64,000 bases of DNA from Diogma glabrata (GCA_963693315.1 OY856186.1:459109360-459173359); one strand, 5' to 3'; numbered from the stretch's first letter, positions 22,310 to 34,870 are shown. Notes: generated by a model not told the origin, from the letters alone. Program-made: numbers and translations.

Positions 22310-22800
22310 GCAGATGACAACACATAAAAACCTTTTAAACCCTAGGTCCTACAACAACATGCGTTCTGATGTGTTGATGGGCGCAATTTTTTTATTTTTT
22401 ATTTTTATATTTCTTATAGAATGGATAACTACAAACAATAAATTCTATTTCATATAATATTCATATAATTTTCATATAAACAATAAATTCTATTTAACAT
22501 AAACCAATATTTCATAATAGGATATAGAAAATTAAAATAAAGTTTTTTTAAGAATTTACAAGATCAAACCTAAAACGTGGTTGCCAATAGTCCAGCAAGT
22601 AGCATAATTCATAATCATGTCTTCCTCAATGATCAAGCCACACACATAGAGTAGTGCTCGTTTATTCGAGCAAGAGCATGCCATCATCAAGGATTATTCC
22701 ATATCCAAGATTGAGAGTGCCATCGTTGACTGAAAAGAGTACAGTTTATCTGCCAGCACCCCTAGGATATCACCTAAGAAATTACCAGTCGCAAACTATT
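22310..22800 (-). repeat. Family A repeat, inverted, with LINE-like tail
   Basis: The LINE-like tail lies at 22310-22400 (AACACATAAAAACCTTTTAA, reverse of the tail at 29070) and the body at 22640-22800 (GCCATCGTTGACTGAAAAGA, CACCCCTAGGATATCAC). Order and orientation match an inverted family A copy. Confidence 0.6.
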
Positions 22801-22860
22801 TCTTCACAAGTTTACGAGTTAATGATAATTTTGACTATATTTGTTTTAGCTTATTAACTA

Positions 22861-23700
22861 AAAACTAATGCATTAACAGTCAATAAGATAATAATACAAT
22901 TTTATGTTTTGTTTAATAATAAATTTCTGTTGTTTATGTTATTTGTATAGACCTGTCAAATTTTTTAAATTAAAAATATCAAAGACAAATTTGACATTAC
23001 AGGCATTTAATGAAATCATCAATTGGCATCTAATGCCAAATCTTAATAAAACTCGCGTCTTTGATTGGGTCACTAGCTATTTAATCAAATAAGACTTCAT
23101 TAAGTTTTCGAATGCACTTCATTAAGAATACGATTATGCATATTCAAATTAGAAATTTTCGTTTCATTTAATAATTAGTGTCTAGTTTTAAATATTAAAA
23201 GTATATTGTGATCGTACAAAACAGTAGATTATACAGAAAGGCATGGCGACACAAAGAAATAGGTTTCAAAAATATGATCCGGTCTCAGTTTTAATTTGTA
23301 CAAATCTATAGGTTAGTTAGTTTCGAATTAGAGTCGGTTTCTGGTTTTTACCCCTTATCATTCTTAGCTTAAACAAAAACTTCTCTCAAATAAACCGAAA
23401 ACAATTTTATTTATTTTTGACATCACCATCTTATGTGGGTAACGACCTTTTATATGTTCTTAAAATTTTAGATCCCTAAGATTTGTTTTACTAGAAAGCC
23501 ATCAGTAATGGTACGCATAGACAGATACCATACTCGGGCCAAAAGTTTTTTTTTAAAACAGAGCCCTATAAAAGCATCTAATCCTTAAGAATAACGCTTC
23601 GCTAATAGTACTACTATGCGTTGCTACTTAGACACCATATTTGTTGGAGTGAGGCTAAAAGATGACAATAAGAAAAGGCATACATATTTTTATAGGTTGG
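22861..23700. other. AT-rich noncoding stretch
   Basis: Short frames only, with no recognisable motif. Confidence 0.35.
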
Positions 23701-23713
23701 ATGCTAGAACATA

Positions 23714-24055
23714 CACCCCGATTACCGAAGGCAAGTCATGTCATTAAATTACTAAAGTCACATCGCATCAATTTTCGTATTGTTGAAGTCGTTTTTTACG
23801 CCTCAAGTCATTTTATACGACAGATGTCACCTCAATTTTTCATGTGACAATAATTTTTTCAAACGTCTTTAATTGTTTTCGTGAAATTGAAGAACATAAA
23901 ATGTAAATTTTTTTTAGTTTTGGAGATTTTTTGTTTCAGAATTTTTAGTTTTAGTAGTGACCGTTTTTATCGACTTAAATAATACCAATTTTTAAGTGAC
24001 GTGACATGACTATAGTCATGTCGCCTGATGTAACACGACTTCAGTAATCGGGGTG
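23714..24055. mobile_element. MITE with CACCCCGATTACCGAAG ends
   Basis: The left end CACCCCGATTACCGAAG and right end CTTCAGTAATCGGGGTG are inverted repeats with one internal mismatch. ATA flanks both sides (23711-23713 and 24056-24058), a possible 3-bp target duplication. Further inside, AGTCATGTC motifs recur at both ends. There is no transposase. Confidence 0.75.
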
Positions 24056-24491
24056 ATAGAAATATGATCCATCTTAATTAAAAAAGTCCAAGCGGCACGT
24101 ATATCCGCTAGAAATAGGTAGATTTCGAGATCAGACAGTTTTGTGTGCCAGTAGAATCTGATGTATCAGATTAGTTTAAACAAAACAAACTAATTTCAAA
24201 CAGATATCAAACAAATTTTAAAAAGAAAATTAGCTACCTTGTAGGTAGCAAAATTATATCTATCCAATTTTGCAACAAACAAATATCAAATCTACCACAG
24301 AACATGTGTGTGATAATTTATGACACAAACCTACTCTATATCATATGTCGTGCAATTACTGCAAAATATCAAAATAGTTTATTTCTAAGAAAAAAAAATT
24401 AATTTCTTCCATTCAAATCTTTTATTTTTTGACTGTTATAAGGTTGACATTGACTGTTATAAGGTTTTTGGAAATTCTAGTTGGGGATTGT

Positions 24492-25450
24492 TGCAAACTT
24501 TTTTGTTGAAGCCAACAAGTCAAAAACCTCTAACTGCAGAGGTTTATATTTATAAGAAACGGATTAAAATGTTTCCACAGATTCTAAATTTATGAAGATT
24601 TTAAAAATATTAGTATTCAAACGGCCGTTATAACGGATTAAAAAAAACACTTGTTTTTTTAGTATAAAGCCTATAGTTCCTTAACCATGTGTCAGATTTT
24701 TCTGATTTACGAACTTGTCCAAGATATTAATAAAACACACATGTTTTCGGAAGGTTTTTTGATCTGGCTCCACAAATGCAACCGTGAGAGCGCCGGTTGA
24801 TTCAAACGCATTTTGTGTTTTACAAGCTTTTTTGTTGGAGCCGTTCACTCAGAAACCTCCAACTGCAGAGGTCTTTTTTTTCAAAGAAACTGATTAAAAA
24901 GGCTTCAAAGATTCTAAATTTATGAAATTTTTAAAAATATTAGAATCCAAACGGCCGTTATAACGGATCTAAAAAACAGAGTTTTTTTCTAGTATAAAGC
25001 CTCTAGTTTCTTAACCATGTGTTGGATTGGGCTGATTTACGAACTTGTCCAAGATATTAATAAAACGCACATTTTTAGAAAAGGTTTTTTGATCTGGCCT
25101 TATAAATGCGACCGTGAGAGTGCCGGTTGTTTCAAAAAAAAATTTTTTTTTGCAAACTTTTTTGTTGAAGCCGCTCACTCAGGAACCTCTAACTGCAGAG
25201 GTCTAGTTTTAAAACAAATTGATAAAAAAGATTTTAAAGATTCTAAATTTGTTAAATTTTTTGAAATATTAGTATCCAAACGGCCGTTATAACGGTTTTA
25301 AAAAATCAATTTTTTTCAGAAAAAAGCCTCTAGTTTCTTAACCACGTGTCGGATTTTGCTGATTCACGAACTTGTCCAAGATGTTAATAGAACACACAAG
25401 TACAAAAAATTTTTTTGATCTACCTCAACAAATGTGACCGGTCGTTTTCG
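24492..25450 (+). repeat. 330-bp satellite, 2.9 copies
   Basis: Units start at TGCAAACTTTTTTGTTGAAG near 24492, 24821 and 25151, so the period is 329-330 bp. Each unit carries AACCTCTAACTGCAGAGG and the palindromic motif ACGGCCGTTATAACGG. The third unit is truncated where a (TA)n tract starts at 25468. Confidence 0.85.
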
Positions 25451-25464
25451 TTATATCTCATATC

Positions 25465-25608
<144 letters not shown>

Positions 25609-26405
25609 TATTTTTTTTTGTTTTTTTGTCTCCGCTTATCATATATAGTCGTTTGGCACAAAAATTTTTCCGAAATTCCGAGATGAAGCCCATTGCAATA
25701 GATAGATTTTTATATGAAATCTACCTAAAACTCTTTAACATCGAAAACTGAAATATTTTTATTGTTCAACTAAAATAAGTAGCCAGATTAAAACTTTTTT
25801 GGGTTGGTGTTTTACTTTTCAGACTTCTTTTACAAATTGCAACATTATGACCCAATATTTTGAGAAATACCCAAAAAGTGAGAGTAGGATTTTTAAAATT
25901 TTGTCATAAATCTAATACTTCTGTCCAGGCCGAAGTAATTTATGTAGGTGTACGACTTGACTTATAAATTTTGAATATTTTTGGATTATTGTGGACACTA
26001 AATATCAATCAATTATAGTTTGAATAATAAAAGAATTATTTCTTAATACAGATACGGTACAGCGTCTCATTGTACTTAAGACCTCAACTAAAAATTGAAA
26101 GGAACTTGCTCAAATAATTAAATGACAAAAAAAAACATCCCGGAACAAATTAAAAATGAAATTCAGTTCAAAAATTTGTCTGTAAAACGAAAAATTTATA
26201 AAAATTAATACAAAACAAATTCGAAGTAAAAATTACCACAATCAAATTTCCACGTACATTTTCATTTCATAACCAAAAATTACATGAAGTCATTTTTGAA
26301 TTGGGAAGGATTTGACTGTACACATAATCGCCAAATTATGTTTGATGAACTGTTGCATTTATAATTTTTATTATACATACCATTTAATTCATCAACTTAC
26401 ATTTG

Positions 26406-26413
26406 TATAAATA
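26406..26413 (+). promoter_or_regulatory. TATA box of peptide gene 1
   Basis: TATAAATA lies 99 bases before the ATG, leaving room for a 5' untranslated region of about 70 bases. The same box is at 61999-62006 before copy 3, and TATAAAAAG precedes the minus-strand paralogue. Confidence 0.65.
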
Positions 26414-26511
26414 GACAACAAACTATTTCATTAAACCACAATCGTTTTGTGACAAACAAACTAAATACATCTTAATCCAAAAAGAAATTAATAATAAAAA
26501 GTTTATTCAAA

Positions 26512-26768
26512 ATGAAATTCATATTAGTGGTATGTGATATAAGTGATAATTTTTTTATAAATCTTTGTTAATTAAAGTGAAATTATTTACTAAAAAATTT
26601 CTAAATTTACAGACCGTCATGATTTGCCTACTAGCCATCGTTATTGTTTCGGCAGCACCAATAGATGAAACACCGTTCGGTGAAGTTTATGGAGCTGAAC
26701 AATATCATCCTCAAGATCCCAGCTCATTCATCAAATGGAAGCACATTAAGAAAATCTTATTTGGTTAA
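26512..26768 (+). CDS. Small secreted amphipathic peptide precursor, copy 1
   Basis: Exon 1 (26512-26529) encodes MKFILV. An 83-bp intron (GTATGT to TTTACAG) separates it in phase 0 from exon 2 (26613-26768), giving a 57-residue product. Residues 1-20 form a signal peptide with probable cleavage after VSA (20) or one residue later. Residues 22-44 are acidic and include PIDETPFG (22-29) and YHPQDPS (37-43). The end, SFIKWKHIKKILFG, is basic and amphipathic, and its final Gly could give a C-terminal amide. There is no Cys in the secreted part. The layout recalls linear antimicrobial or venom peptides with an acidic propeptide, but there is no dibasic processing site before the basic part. Function is inference; I know of no named family. 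Confidence 0.85.
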
Positions 26769-27008
26769 GTAAATAACGTTAAGATTTTGGTATTACATAA
26801 TATTATATAGCACTTAAACCAAAACAAAACAAGAATATTGGACAATAAGAACGATGACCTGTCGTTAAATTTCTTAATTTAAGATCTTTGTGGTCGTCAA
26901 TATTTTTGAATTTCACTAATTAAAATGTTGGTTGTCTAAACACATTTTATTCATTCATAAATCAAATCATGTATTTAGTATAACATTTTTTACGTAATTT
27001 TAAGATAA

Positions 27009-27027
27009 AATAAAAAAATTGAATAAA
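27009..27027 (+). terminator. Polyadenylation signals of peptide gene 1
   Basis: Two AATAAA hexamers (27009-27014 and 27022-27027) lie about 250 bases after the stop codon. The second is kept in copy 3, where the matching region begins near 62590. Confidence 0.5.
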
Positions 27028-28289
27028 AATTGCCTTTGAACTATTATAATTATGTAAAGAAAACTTCGAATTAGAAGGAGGGATTTTGCGAAAGCTCATT
27101 GAACATATAGCAATATGCATATATGTACATTGTACATATGAGTATTTAGTCTCAGAAAAAACAATATTATTTAATTAAAAAGCCGGAACTTCAGAAAAAG
27201 TTGTACATGGATAGAAAGATCAAAATAGAAAACTAAGTAAATAAACAAGATTACATAAATATCAATTAGCCTTTAAACAGATTTTAAGTATTAGCAATTA
27301 TTATCGGAAGTCTTATATTATTATCACTAGTTGTCTTGAAGCTTGAAGGTAATATAAGATTTTTTGTAAGACTTGATTTGCTAAATGAGTATATGGAGCT
27401 TCATTAGCAAGATTTAAAGATTCTTATTTCAGATAATCATAGTTAATTCAAGTTTGAAGTTGATAACACGCTTAACATATTTTGAGGATGATTATCAGAA
27501 AAACATGCAATAGCTTATCAATCGTTGTTTTTTGGATAGATTTTTCATTTTAATAGTCAGATTTTCGAAGCAATAAAACAAAAACAATGCATGGTGCTCA
27601 ACGACAAATATGTACACTATAATAAAATACTGTGACCGTACCCGAAATTGGACTTAAGCTTTAAATTTCAAATTTGAAAGGAATTTAAATAGAAAATTAA
27701 ATTTTCAACTATTGTTTAATATGTATAGATTAGGATATATTGCGAAATTCAACAATTCATCAGAGCCTCAAAAATATGGTTAGAGGTATATATATTACTA
27801 CGATAAACGATTTTTCTATAAAATTGTTCAAGTAGTCGAAACGTAACTGTTCTAAAATCATGATAAACTACTACTTGCTTTTCATAAACGAAGATTGAAA
27901 TTCAAGAGATAACTTTCTAAAGGCTGATTTCGCAAATAGAAAAATATGGAGGGGCTGAAGTCTCAAGCTCTGAGATATCAAGACTTCGGTCTGGGTTAAG
28001 GATTTAGATATAGTTTTCGGCATAAAACTTTTATGAGGACATTGTTTTTAGTTGTGGGCAGCGATGTATATCAAACATAGCTCTTTGTTAAAGTACATGT
28101 AATTTATCTCCGTTTAAAAAAAAATTACAAAACTAATACGAAACATCAATACGTTGCCGGAAAATTATAACAGATTATAAATTAACATAATTTAGTGAAA
28201 AGATGATACACTCAGCAAAATACTCAAAAACCTCTCCATTTAGCGTTTCGAGAAAATATTACACAATCACAAATTCATATTTCTTTTAA

Positions 28290-28492
28290 AATTCCATAAA
28301 AATATTGTAAAAATTAAATAAAATCAAACTTTTTTCAAAATTCTAAAAATATTCCAAAAATTATTACAAAATCAAAGATTAAAATTTTTTTCAAAAATTC
28401 TAAAAATATTGCAAAAATTACAACAAAATCAAAAATTGAAACTTTTTTCAAAATTCCAAAAATATTCCAAAAATTAGAATAAAATCAAATCC
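28290..28492 (+). repeat. ~56-bp satellite, short array
   Basis: About three and a half units built on TTCTAAAAATATTGCAAAAA and ACAAAATCAAAAATTGAAAC. The same unit recurs at 30535-31000, inverted at 32105-32370, and starts again at 63957. Confidence 0.8.
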
Positions 28493-28493
28493 C

Positions 28494-29158
28494 GCATGGA
28501 GGGATCAGTTTTTATTGTTTTGAAAATTTTTTTATTTTTGATCTACGGGTGTGACAACCCCGCGCACTCCAGTCCCTGCTATTGACATACGAGTTAACGT
28601 GAGATATCACATACCACTGGCAATAGCAGTGAAATATCACTAGCCAAGGTGACATCTGGGTGTTGGCGGATGAACTGTATTCAGTCAACGGTAGCACCCT
28701 CAATCTTAGCTACGAAATAATCCTTCATTTTTTCCTTGAGGAAACGTCGAGCCATTATATAACTATGAGTGGGCTTTAATCTTCAAGAAAGACGGAGCGT
28801 CAAGGGATCAGGGAATATGCAACCGGTTAGATTATTGGCAACTACAGTTTTGTTTTGTTTCAGCAAATTTTTGTAAAAATTTGCCATTTACTTTTTAATT
28901 TACTTTTATTTTCTCTATTCTATCGTAAAATATTGGCCTATTTCATATTTTGTCAGTGGAAGGATTTTTTGTTTAGTAATCCATTCTTTAACCAAAAATA
29001 TAACATAACAAAAAAAGAAAGATTTACGTCCATCAACATCTTTGAATGTATGTTGTTGTGGGACCTTGGTCTTAAAAGGTTTTTATGTGTTATTGTGACA
29101 CATATTGTAATTCCTACTACACTTCCTACTATACTGTAATTCCTACACAACACTACAC
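28494..29158 (+). repeat. Family A repeat, best-preserved copy
   Basis: The copy begins CGCATGGAGGGATCAG, contains GATCTACGGGTGTGACAACC and CATACCACTGGCAATAGCAG, and ends in a LINE-like tail (GGTCTTAAAAGGTTTTTATG, then TTGTAATTCCTACTACAC). No long frame is kept among copies. Confidence 0.7.
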
Positions 29159-29160
29159 TA

Positions 29161-30523
29161 CAGTCGCCAAATAACTTCCCCTTTTTGTAAAAATTATAAT
29201 TTTGAAAAAAATATCAGGAGTGAAGTAATAAATAAAAGGTCAAAGTTTAGCTACAATATTTCTTTATTTATTTAAATAATCAAAAATTCAATAACTTTGT
29301 TACTATTTCTACAAAAATAGCATTAACAAAAAAGTAGAAATTCTGAAAATAAATTTTTGGGCACCTAATTACGTCCCGGGGACGATATTGAGATCACAAT
29401 AATCAGTACAAAACTTAAATTGTATTTTTAACAATAATTATTAGTAATCATAATTGTTTAAGTATTTCTAACTCTCCGAACAAATTGCACAGATAAATTA
29501 AAGTAATTCAGTAAAGTTTAAGTAATTCAAAATGACAAAAATGTCAAAAAAGCTGTCAAAAAATGTCAAAAAGGTTTCAAAATGTCAAAAAAAGCTTTAA
29601 CGTTTTCTGTAGTAAAACCCTGTACGCGAGCTCGAGATAACGATTCTGGTTGGCGAAATGATAAGTTAGGATGGCGAGCCATAAATAACTTCATCCATTT
29701 TTTGCCTGCTTTTTTTTAGTTTGTGAATATGGGTGTCGAATATTATTTCTGATGGCCAATTGGAAAGCCATTCGTTTTAAATCGGAAGCGGTGACACCAT
29801 AGTATGGTTCTTTTGTATTTGTAAGCAATAGTGTTCCAATTCCTCTTCTAATTCAATTGGCAAAACTGGTTTTCGTCCCATTTTTCCAGAAACTATATCT
29901 TCTATAGATTTATTAGAATTTTTTACGTAATCTTTCAAAGTAGCTCTTGGAACATTAAATAACTTAACTGCTTTTTTATAACCCATTTCTTTATTTCGGA
30001 CAGCTTCAACGGCTTTTTTCATTGCTTCCGGATCCCACAACTTTCTCTTTGGCATCTAAAAATTAAATATATAAATATTAAAAACAGTGCACAACAAATG
30101 ACAAAGTGATCTAAATACCGTCCCGGGGCGATATTACGCTCACGTTAGGGGATGATATTAAGAATTTGCCAATTGTTTTAGTAACCTCCATCCAACAAAA
30201 AACACATGACATAACCTAAATGAACTTACAATCGATTTAAATATAAGCGACAACAACAAATTTTGCCAAAATTTCGTTTCAATAAGTCAAACACATCAAT
30301 ATTTAAACAATACCGATCATATTTCAATAAAAAACTCACCGTGTACAGTTTTTTCTTTTTTTAAATATCTTAACATAGGAGCGACGTTTTACCGCCAAAC
30401 TTTTAAAATGTCTGACTGACATAAGTAACTTTGAATTACAAGTATAAAAACTAGATGGCGCTATTCAGGAAAAAAGAAACCGATGGGGACGTAATTACGT
30501 TCGGGGACGAAATTTGGCGGCCC
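29161..30523 (-). mobile_element. pogo/Tigger-like DNA transposon, deleted
   Basis: The ends are CAGTCGCCAAATAACTTCCC on the left and, inverted, GGGCCGCCAAATTTCGTCCC on the right. TA flanks both (29159-29160 and 30524-30525), as expected for the Tc1/mariner/pogo group. The element encodes a transposase N-terminus on the minus strand. The DDE catalytic part is missing, so it is an internal deletion derivative. Confidence 0.75.
29570..30055 (-). pseudogene. pogo/Tigger transposase N-terminus, broken
   Basis: From the ATG at 30055 the frame reads MPKRKLWDPEAMKKAVEAVR, then MGYKKAVKLFNVPRATLKDYVK. This is a Pipsqueak-type helix-turn-helix DNA-binding domain. The frame ends at 29777 because of a shift, but matching sequence continues in other frames: GVTASDLKRMAFQLAIRN, then WMKLFMARHPNLSFRQPE, the second (CENP-B type) helix-turn-helix region, and VQGFTTENVKAFF. 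At least two shifts are present and no DDE domain follows. The family binds transposon ends. This copy cannot be active. Confidence 0.82.
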
Positions 30524-30534
30524 TACCTTAATGT

Positions 30535-31000
30535 TCCAAAAATTCTTAAAAATTCAAACTTTTTCCAAAATTCTAAAAATATTGCAAAAATTATTACAAA
30601 ATCAAAAATTGAAACTTTTTTCAAAATTCCAAAAATTATAATAAAATCAAAAATTGAAAATTTTTCAAAATTCTAAAAATATTCCAAAAATTCTTACAAA
30701 ATCAAAAATTGAAACTTTTTTCAAAATTCTAAAAATTATATAAAATTCAAAAATTCTAAAAATATTGCAAAAATTAGAACAAAATCAAAAATTAAAACTT
30801 TTTCCAAAATTCTAAATATATTCCAAAAATTATTACAAAATCAAAAATTGAAACTTTTTTCAAAATTCTAAAAAATATATAAAATTCAAATATTCTAAAA
30901 ATATTGCAAAAATTATAACAAAATCAAATATTAAATCTTTTTTCAAAATTCCAAAAATATTTCAAAAACTATAATAAATTCAACAATTTCCATGTCCAAT
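30535..31000 (+). repeat. ~56-bp satellite, long array
   Basis: About eight imperfect units of the TTCTAAAAATATTGCAAAAA type lie directly after the pogo-like element. Confidence 0.82.
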
Positions 31001-31079
31001 TTCATGTTCAATTACATTTACGTCATAAAAACAACTAATTTTTTTTCCAAAAAATTGGCCAAAAAAATAAATGAAATCA

Positions 31080-31700
31080 TTTTTTGAAACGCTTGACATT
31101 ATTTTTTTGACAAACTTATAATGCCATAATTCTCTATAATAATAATAAAATTTCATATCATAAAATAATTAATTTTATTTTTCCCAAAAAATTGGGTAAA
31201 AAAATAAATCAAAATCTTTCTTTTGACACACAACATTTTTTTGACAAACTTATAATGCCATAATTTTCTATAATAATAATAAAATTTCATGTCATACAAA
31301 TAATTAATTTTATTTTTTCCAAAAAATTGGGTTTTTACCCAAATAAATCAAAGTCTTTCTTTTGACACTTGACAACATTGTTTTGACAAACTTATAATAC
31401 CATAATTCTCTATAATAATAATAAAATTTCATGTCATACAAATATATTTCATGTCATACAAATAAGTAATTTTATTTTTTTCCAAAAAATGGTAAAAAAC
31501 AATCAAAATCTTTCTTTTGACACCATTGACAATATTTTTTTGACAAACTTATAATACCATAATTCTCAATAATAATAATAAAATTCAAACAAAATTTTAA
31601 TTTAATTATTTTCCAAAAAATTGGGTAAAAAAATAAATAAAAATCTTTCTTTTGACACACTTGACAACATTTTATTGACAAACTTATAATGCAATAATCT
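31080..31700 (+). repeat. ~150-bp satellite, 4-5 units
   Basis: The motif GACAAACTTATAATGCCATA followed by TAATAATAATAAAATT recurs near 31110, 31240, 31383, 31540 and 31675. Unit length varies from about 130 to 160 bp. Confidence 0.8.
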
Positions 31701-32104
31701 AGTTTTGATCTCACATACTAATACCCTACCATCAAGATTTCTCCAAATTCAATGTTCCTACTCGCAATCACTTAAAATGAACGTTTTGAAAATTTGAACG
31801 TTTTGTTTTTGAAAAATACACAGTAAAATTTTAAAGATGTGAATCTCAGATCAAAAATCTTTCACCTGTGATGCACGTTTTTAAAAACTTATATCTTTTA
31901 ATCATGTAAGAAACTCATTGGTTATTTTTTGACATGTTATACTTGCAGTTTGTAAAAAATGTTAAAAAAATTCTTGATCTAAGGTATCAGCGCCATCTTT
32001 AAAAATTTTATTTCATAATATTTTTATTAGTACATAACAGTGTAAGCAAAAAGTTTACTGTGCATTTTATCTCCTACACTCATAAAACCGTTGATATCGA
32101 TTGA

Positions 32105-32600
32105 GTCGCTCTTGAATTTTTGATTTTGTTGTAAGTTTTGCAATATTTTTAGAATTTTGGAAAAGGCTTGAATTTTTGATTTTGTTACATTATTATTTTG
32201 CAATATTTTAGAATTATTGAAAAAAAAATCAATTTTTGATTTTGTAACAATTTTAGAGTTATAAGTAATGAGGTTGTATTTGTCATAATTTTTGCAATAT
32301 TTTTAAAATTTTGAAAAAAGGCTTTTGATTTTGTAACAAGTTTTGGAATATTTTTAGAATTTTATTTTTCGTGTTAGTTTTGTATTAAACTTTTAAGCAG
32401 AGATAAGTACTTTTACAACAAAAAATTTTTGTTTAATTTACATCACTAAATCGTCCAAAACTAACAACAAACTATATAAATCAATTATCAATCCGAAAAC
32501 TATATAAATCAATTATCCTTAACTCACACCAAAGTCTTAATATCTCAGAGCTTTGAAATTTCAGCCCCTTCATATTTAAAAAATTAAAACGAGCTTTCCT
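32105..32600 (-). repeat. Inverted copy of the 27950-28490 segment
   Basis: The 56-bp satellite appears in reverse at 32105-32370. It is followed by the reverse complement of 27950-28140 (GGGGCTGAAATTTCAAAGCT read from 32570 downward). The 28.5-32.1 kb block is thus bracketed by inverted repeats of the same DNA. Confidence 0.75.
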
Positions 32601-34200
32601 TTTAAATTCAACCCGGTCGTGTAGAACTAAACAATATACACTGAGCAAAGTGAAATTATTCCGAACTTATTTTGATTAGTGTAGAACATTTTTACACGAA
32701 GCATTATGTGCAGTGTATTTGGTGTTGAAATTTCATCAAATTGTGATTTATTAACTTTGTTTTATAAACCAATTAAATTAAAATAATTTTTTTTTTGAAG
32801 TTATACTTCTTTGCGCTCGTTGTAAATATTTTGATGGGGTGTTAATCGAGAAACCACGTCACGCTGTTTGAAGTTATATTTTAACCTTTATGCTGTATGG
32901 TAATAAAAACGAGATTAGTAAATCAACCTTATGCTGTATGGTAATAAAGACGAAATTACTAAATCAATCATATTTTATAATAATAAAACATTATTCGCTT
33001 AGTTATCTTTGATCAATTTTTTATTTCACTTTTCGGAATTATCATTAAAATGAATAGTTTATGTATAATGTGACAAACAAATATGTACATTTATATGAAA
33101 ATTATGTTAAATTATTTTTTAACAAATACATATTTCTAATTTACAACAAATATGTTCTTATGGTTTGCAATTATATAAAATATGTACATATTTCTATGCA
33201 TTAGCACCAATACGATACATATAAGCATTGCTTATATATGATTAAACAAACCTGCTTGCATTAGCAGAACTTAGAAACATTGATGAACCAAGAATTTGCA
33301 TTGGAATCTTAGTACCGAAGAAAAAGATTATGAACAATATCAAAGCTACAGGTTTAAAGTGTTTTACTTATTGAGTGAAATATGCTTCTCCATTACTTTC
33401 AAAACTATTATTGTTATTGCAAGGGATCTATAAAATATATGCAAATATGTTAACATATGTTGTGATTTGACTGTTTTAATAATAATATATAAGTCTGAAT
33501 TTACAAATGAAATTAGTCTTATTATTATTTTTTCCAATTTTTGTTTTAAGTTGTGGGAAGGAATGTCGAAATAAGACGATGAATATAAAGCGATAAAACC
33601 CATTAAACGAAAATATTCAAAAAATGGTGGTATTTTTTAATCGGCCGGCGTATGCATCAATGTAGTAGAGTATTGCAGACAATCGATAAAATATATTTGC
33701 AAATTGCAATACGACCCTCTTCAGAACAGCAAAATTTCTGGATTGATAAATGATTATAAGTCTACATGAAATAGGACGCTAAACCAATAGCAATGAACCA
33801 GTGTACCTATTTTGTATGACGAGTACGGTGGTTTCGTAGTAAGTAATTGACAATTGTGGTATCCAATAAACAAATATATTTACACTCACCTAATTGTTCG
33901 TGACACATTGAATTATATGAATTAAATCTTTGGAATAAAATTTTAACTTTTTTCTAACCCTAATCTTTCGCCATCTACATTTATAAAAATTATTTAATTA
34001 TTATTTGCCTGTCAATGTGTTTTAATTTTAACGTACATTTAATATGTAAATTTATCTATAGCTTTAGAGACATTTACTTAATGGCTTTTGCTGACTGCAA
34101 AATGATACTATTACATTTTTCAAACTTTTTATATTTTACTAATAAAATAAGTTAAATTAAATGACATTACAAAAAACTATCGGAGAATTTACTCAAAAAA
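32601..34200. other. AT-rich noncoding stretch before the Helitron end
   Basis: No gene is visible. A 47-base near-duplicate (TTATGCTGTATGGTAATAAA) occurs at 32889 and 32930. Part of this stretch is presumably the body of the Helitron whose 3' end lies at 34263, but I cannot find its 5' end. Confidence 0.35.
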
Positions 34201-34230
34201 AAAGCAGTTTTCAACCACTTTATCTGAGAA

Positions 34231-34263
34231 GCACGGGCATCGCCGTGCGGGTGTACCTTCTAG
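34231..34263 (+). mobile_element. Helitron 3' terminus
   Basis: A 6-bp stem hairpin GCACGG-GCATCG-CCGTGC (34231-34248) is followed after 11 bases by CTAG (34260-34263) and then T. Hairpin, spacing and CTRR end are those of Helitrons. Confidence 0.72.
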
Positions 34264-34549
34264 TAATTAATAAATATACGTTCTTATACTTTTTGAATAA
34301 TAATTTTTTTTTTTAATAATATTTTTTTTTTATTTATTTTTTGAATAATATGTTTCTTTTTTTATATTTTTTTTCTTGAATAACACTTTTTTTTTTGAAT
34401 AATATTTTTGTTTTTTTTTTAATGTATCCTATCTATCTGTCTGTGTCCGTGTGTGCGAGCGAATGGGCAAAGAAGTATAACTTCCACCGTCTGGTCCGAC
34501 GCAGACCCTACTTTTTTTGAATCAAATGTGTTGTGTTATAGGGTTTACA

Positions 34550-34870
34550 ATTAGTGTCACAATAACACATAAATACCTTTTAAGACCTATGTCTAGACCT
34601 AGGTCCCACAACAACTGGCGTTCTAAGGTCATGATGAACGCTTTTTTTAAACCTCTGCGGGTTGAAGTCACCTGAGACTAAGGATTCCGGCAAACTATTC
34701 CATTTGTATGCAGTTCGGACAAAGAAGTCTTTCTGCGATCTGCCAGTATGACAGCGTGGAATCTCGACCGTTTGACTGGCTGCGGTAGCCGATTGTCGAG
34801 TGGTACGGGGGTAAGAATAAGTTTGGGGCATGATGCTGCTGATTTCATCTGAGCACTGTTGATGACGATA
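34550..34870 (-). pseudogene. Jockey-like LINE RT C-terminus and tail
   Basis: The minus-strand peptide (34831-34580) reads MPQTYSYPRTTRQS, then FFVRTAYKWNSLPESLVSG and FNPQRFKKSVHHDL. This is the C-terminal end shared by many Jockey-like LINE polymerases. It matches the same family as 48040-48340. The element is 5'-truncated. Confidence 0.75.

Larger units (their letters stand above)
25850..28160 (+). repeat. Duplicated segment, copy 1
   Basis: This segment is nearly identical to 61441-63720, with scattered single-base changes and small indels. It contains peptide gene 1 with its promoter and 3' flank. Apart from the gene I see no coding sequence in it. Confidence 0.92.

Noticed and set aside
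26300..26330. GGGAAGGATTT as an NF-kB-type immune promoter site (a similar string lies upstream of the minus-strand paralogue)
   Set aside because: It does not fit the kappaB consensus well enough, and one weak match per promoter is expected by chance.
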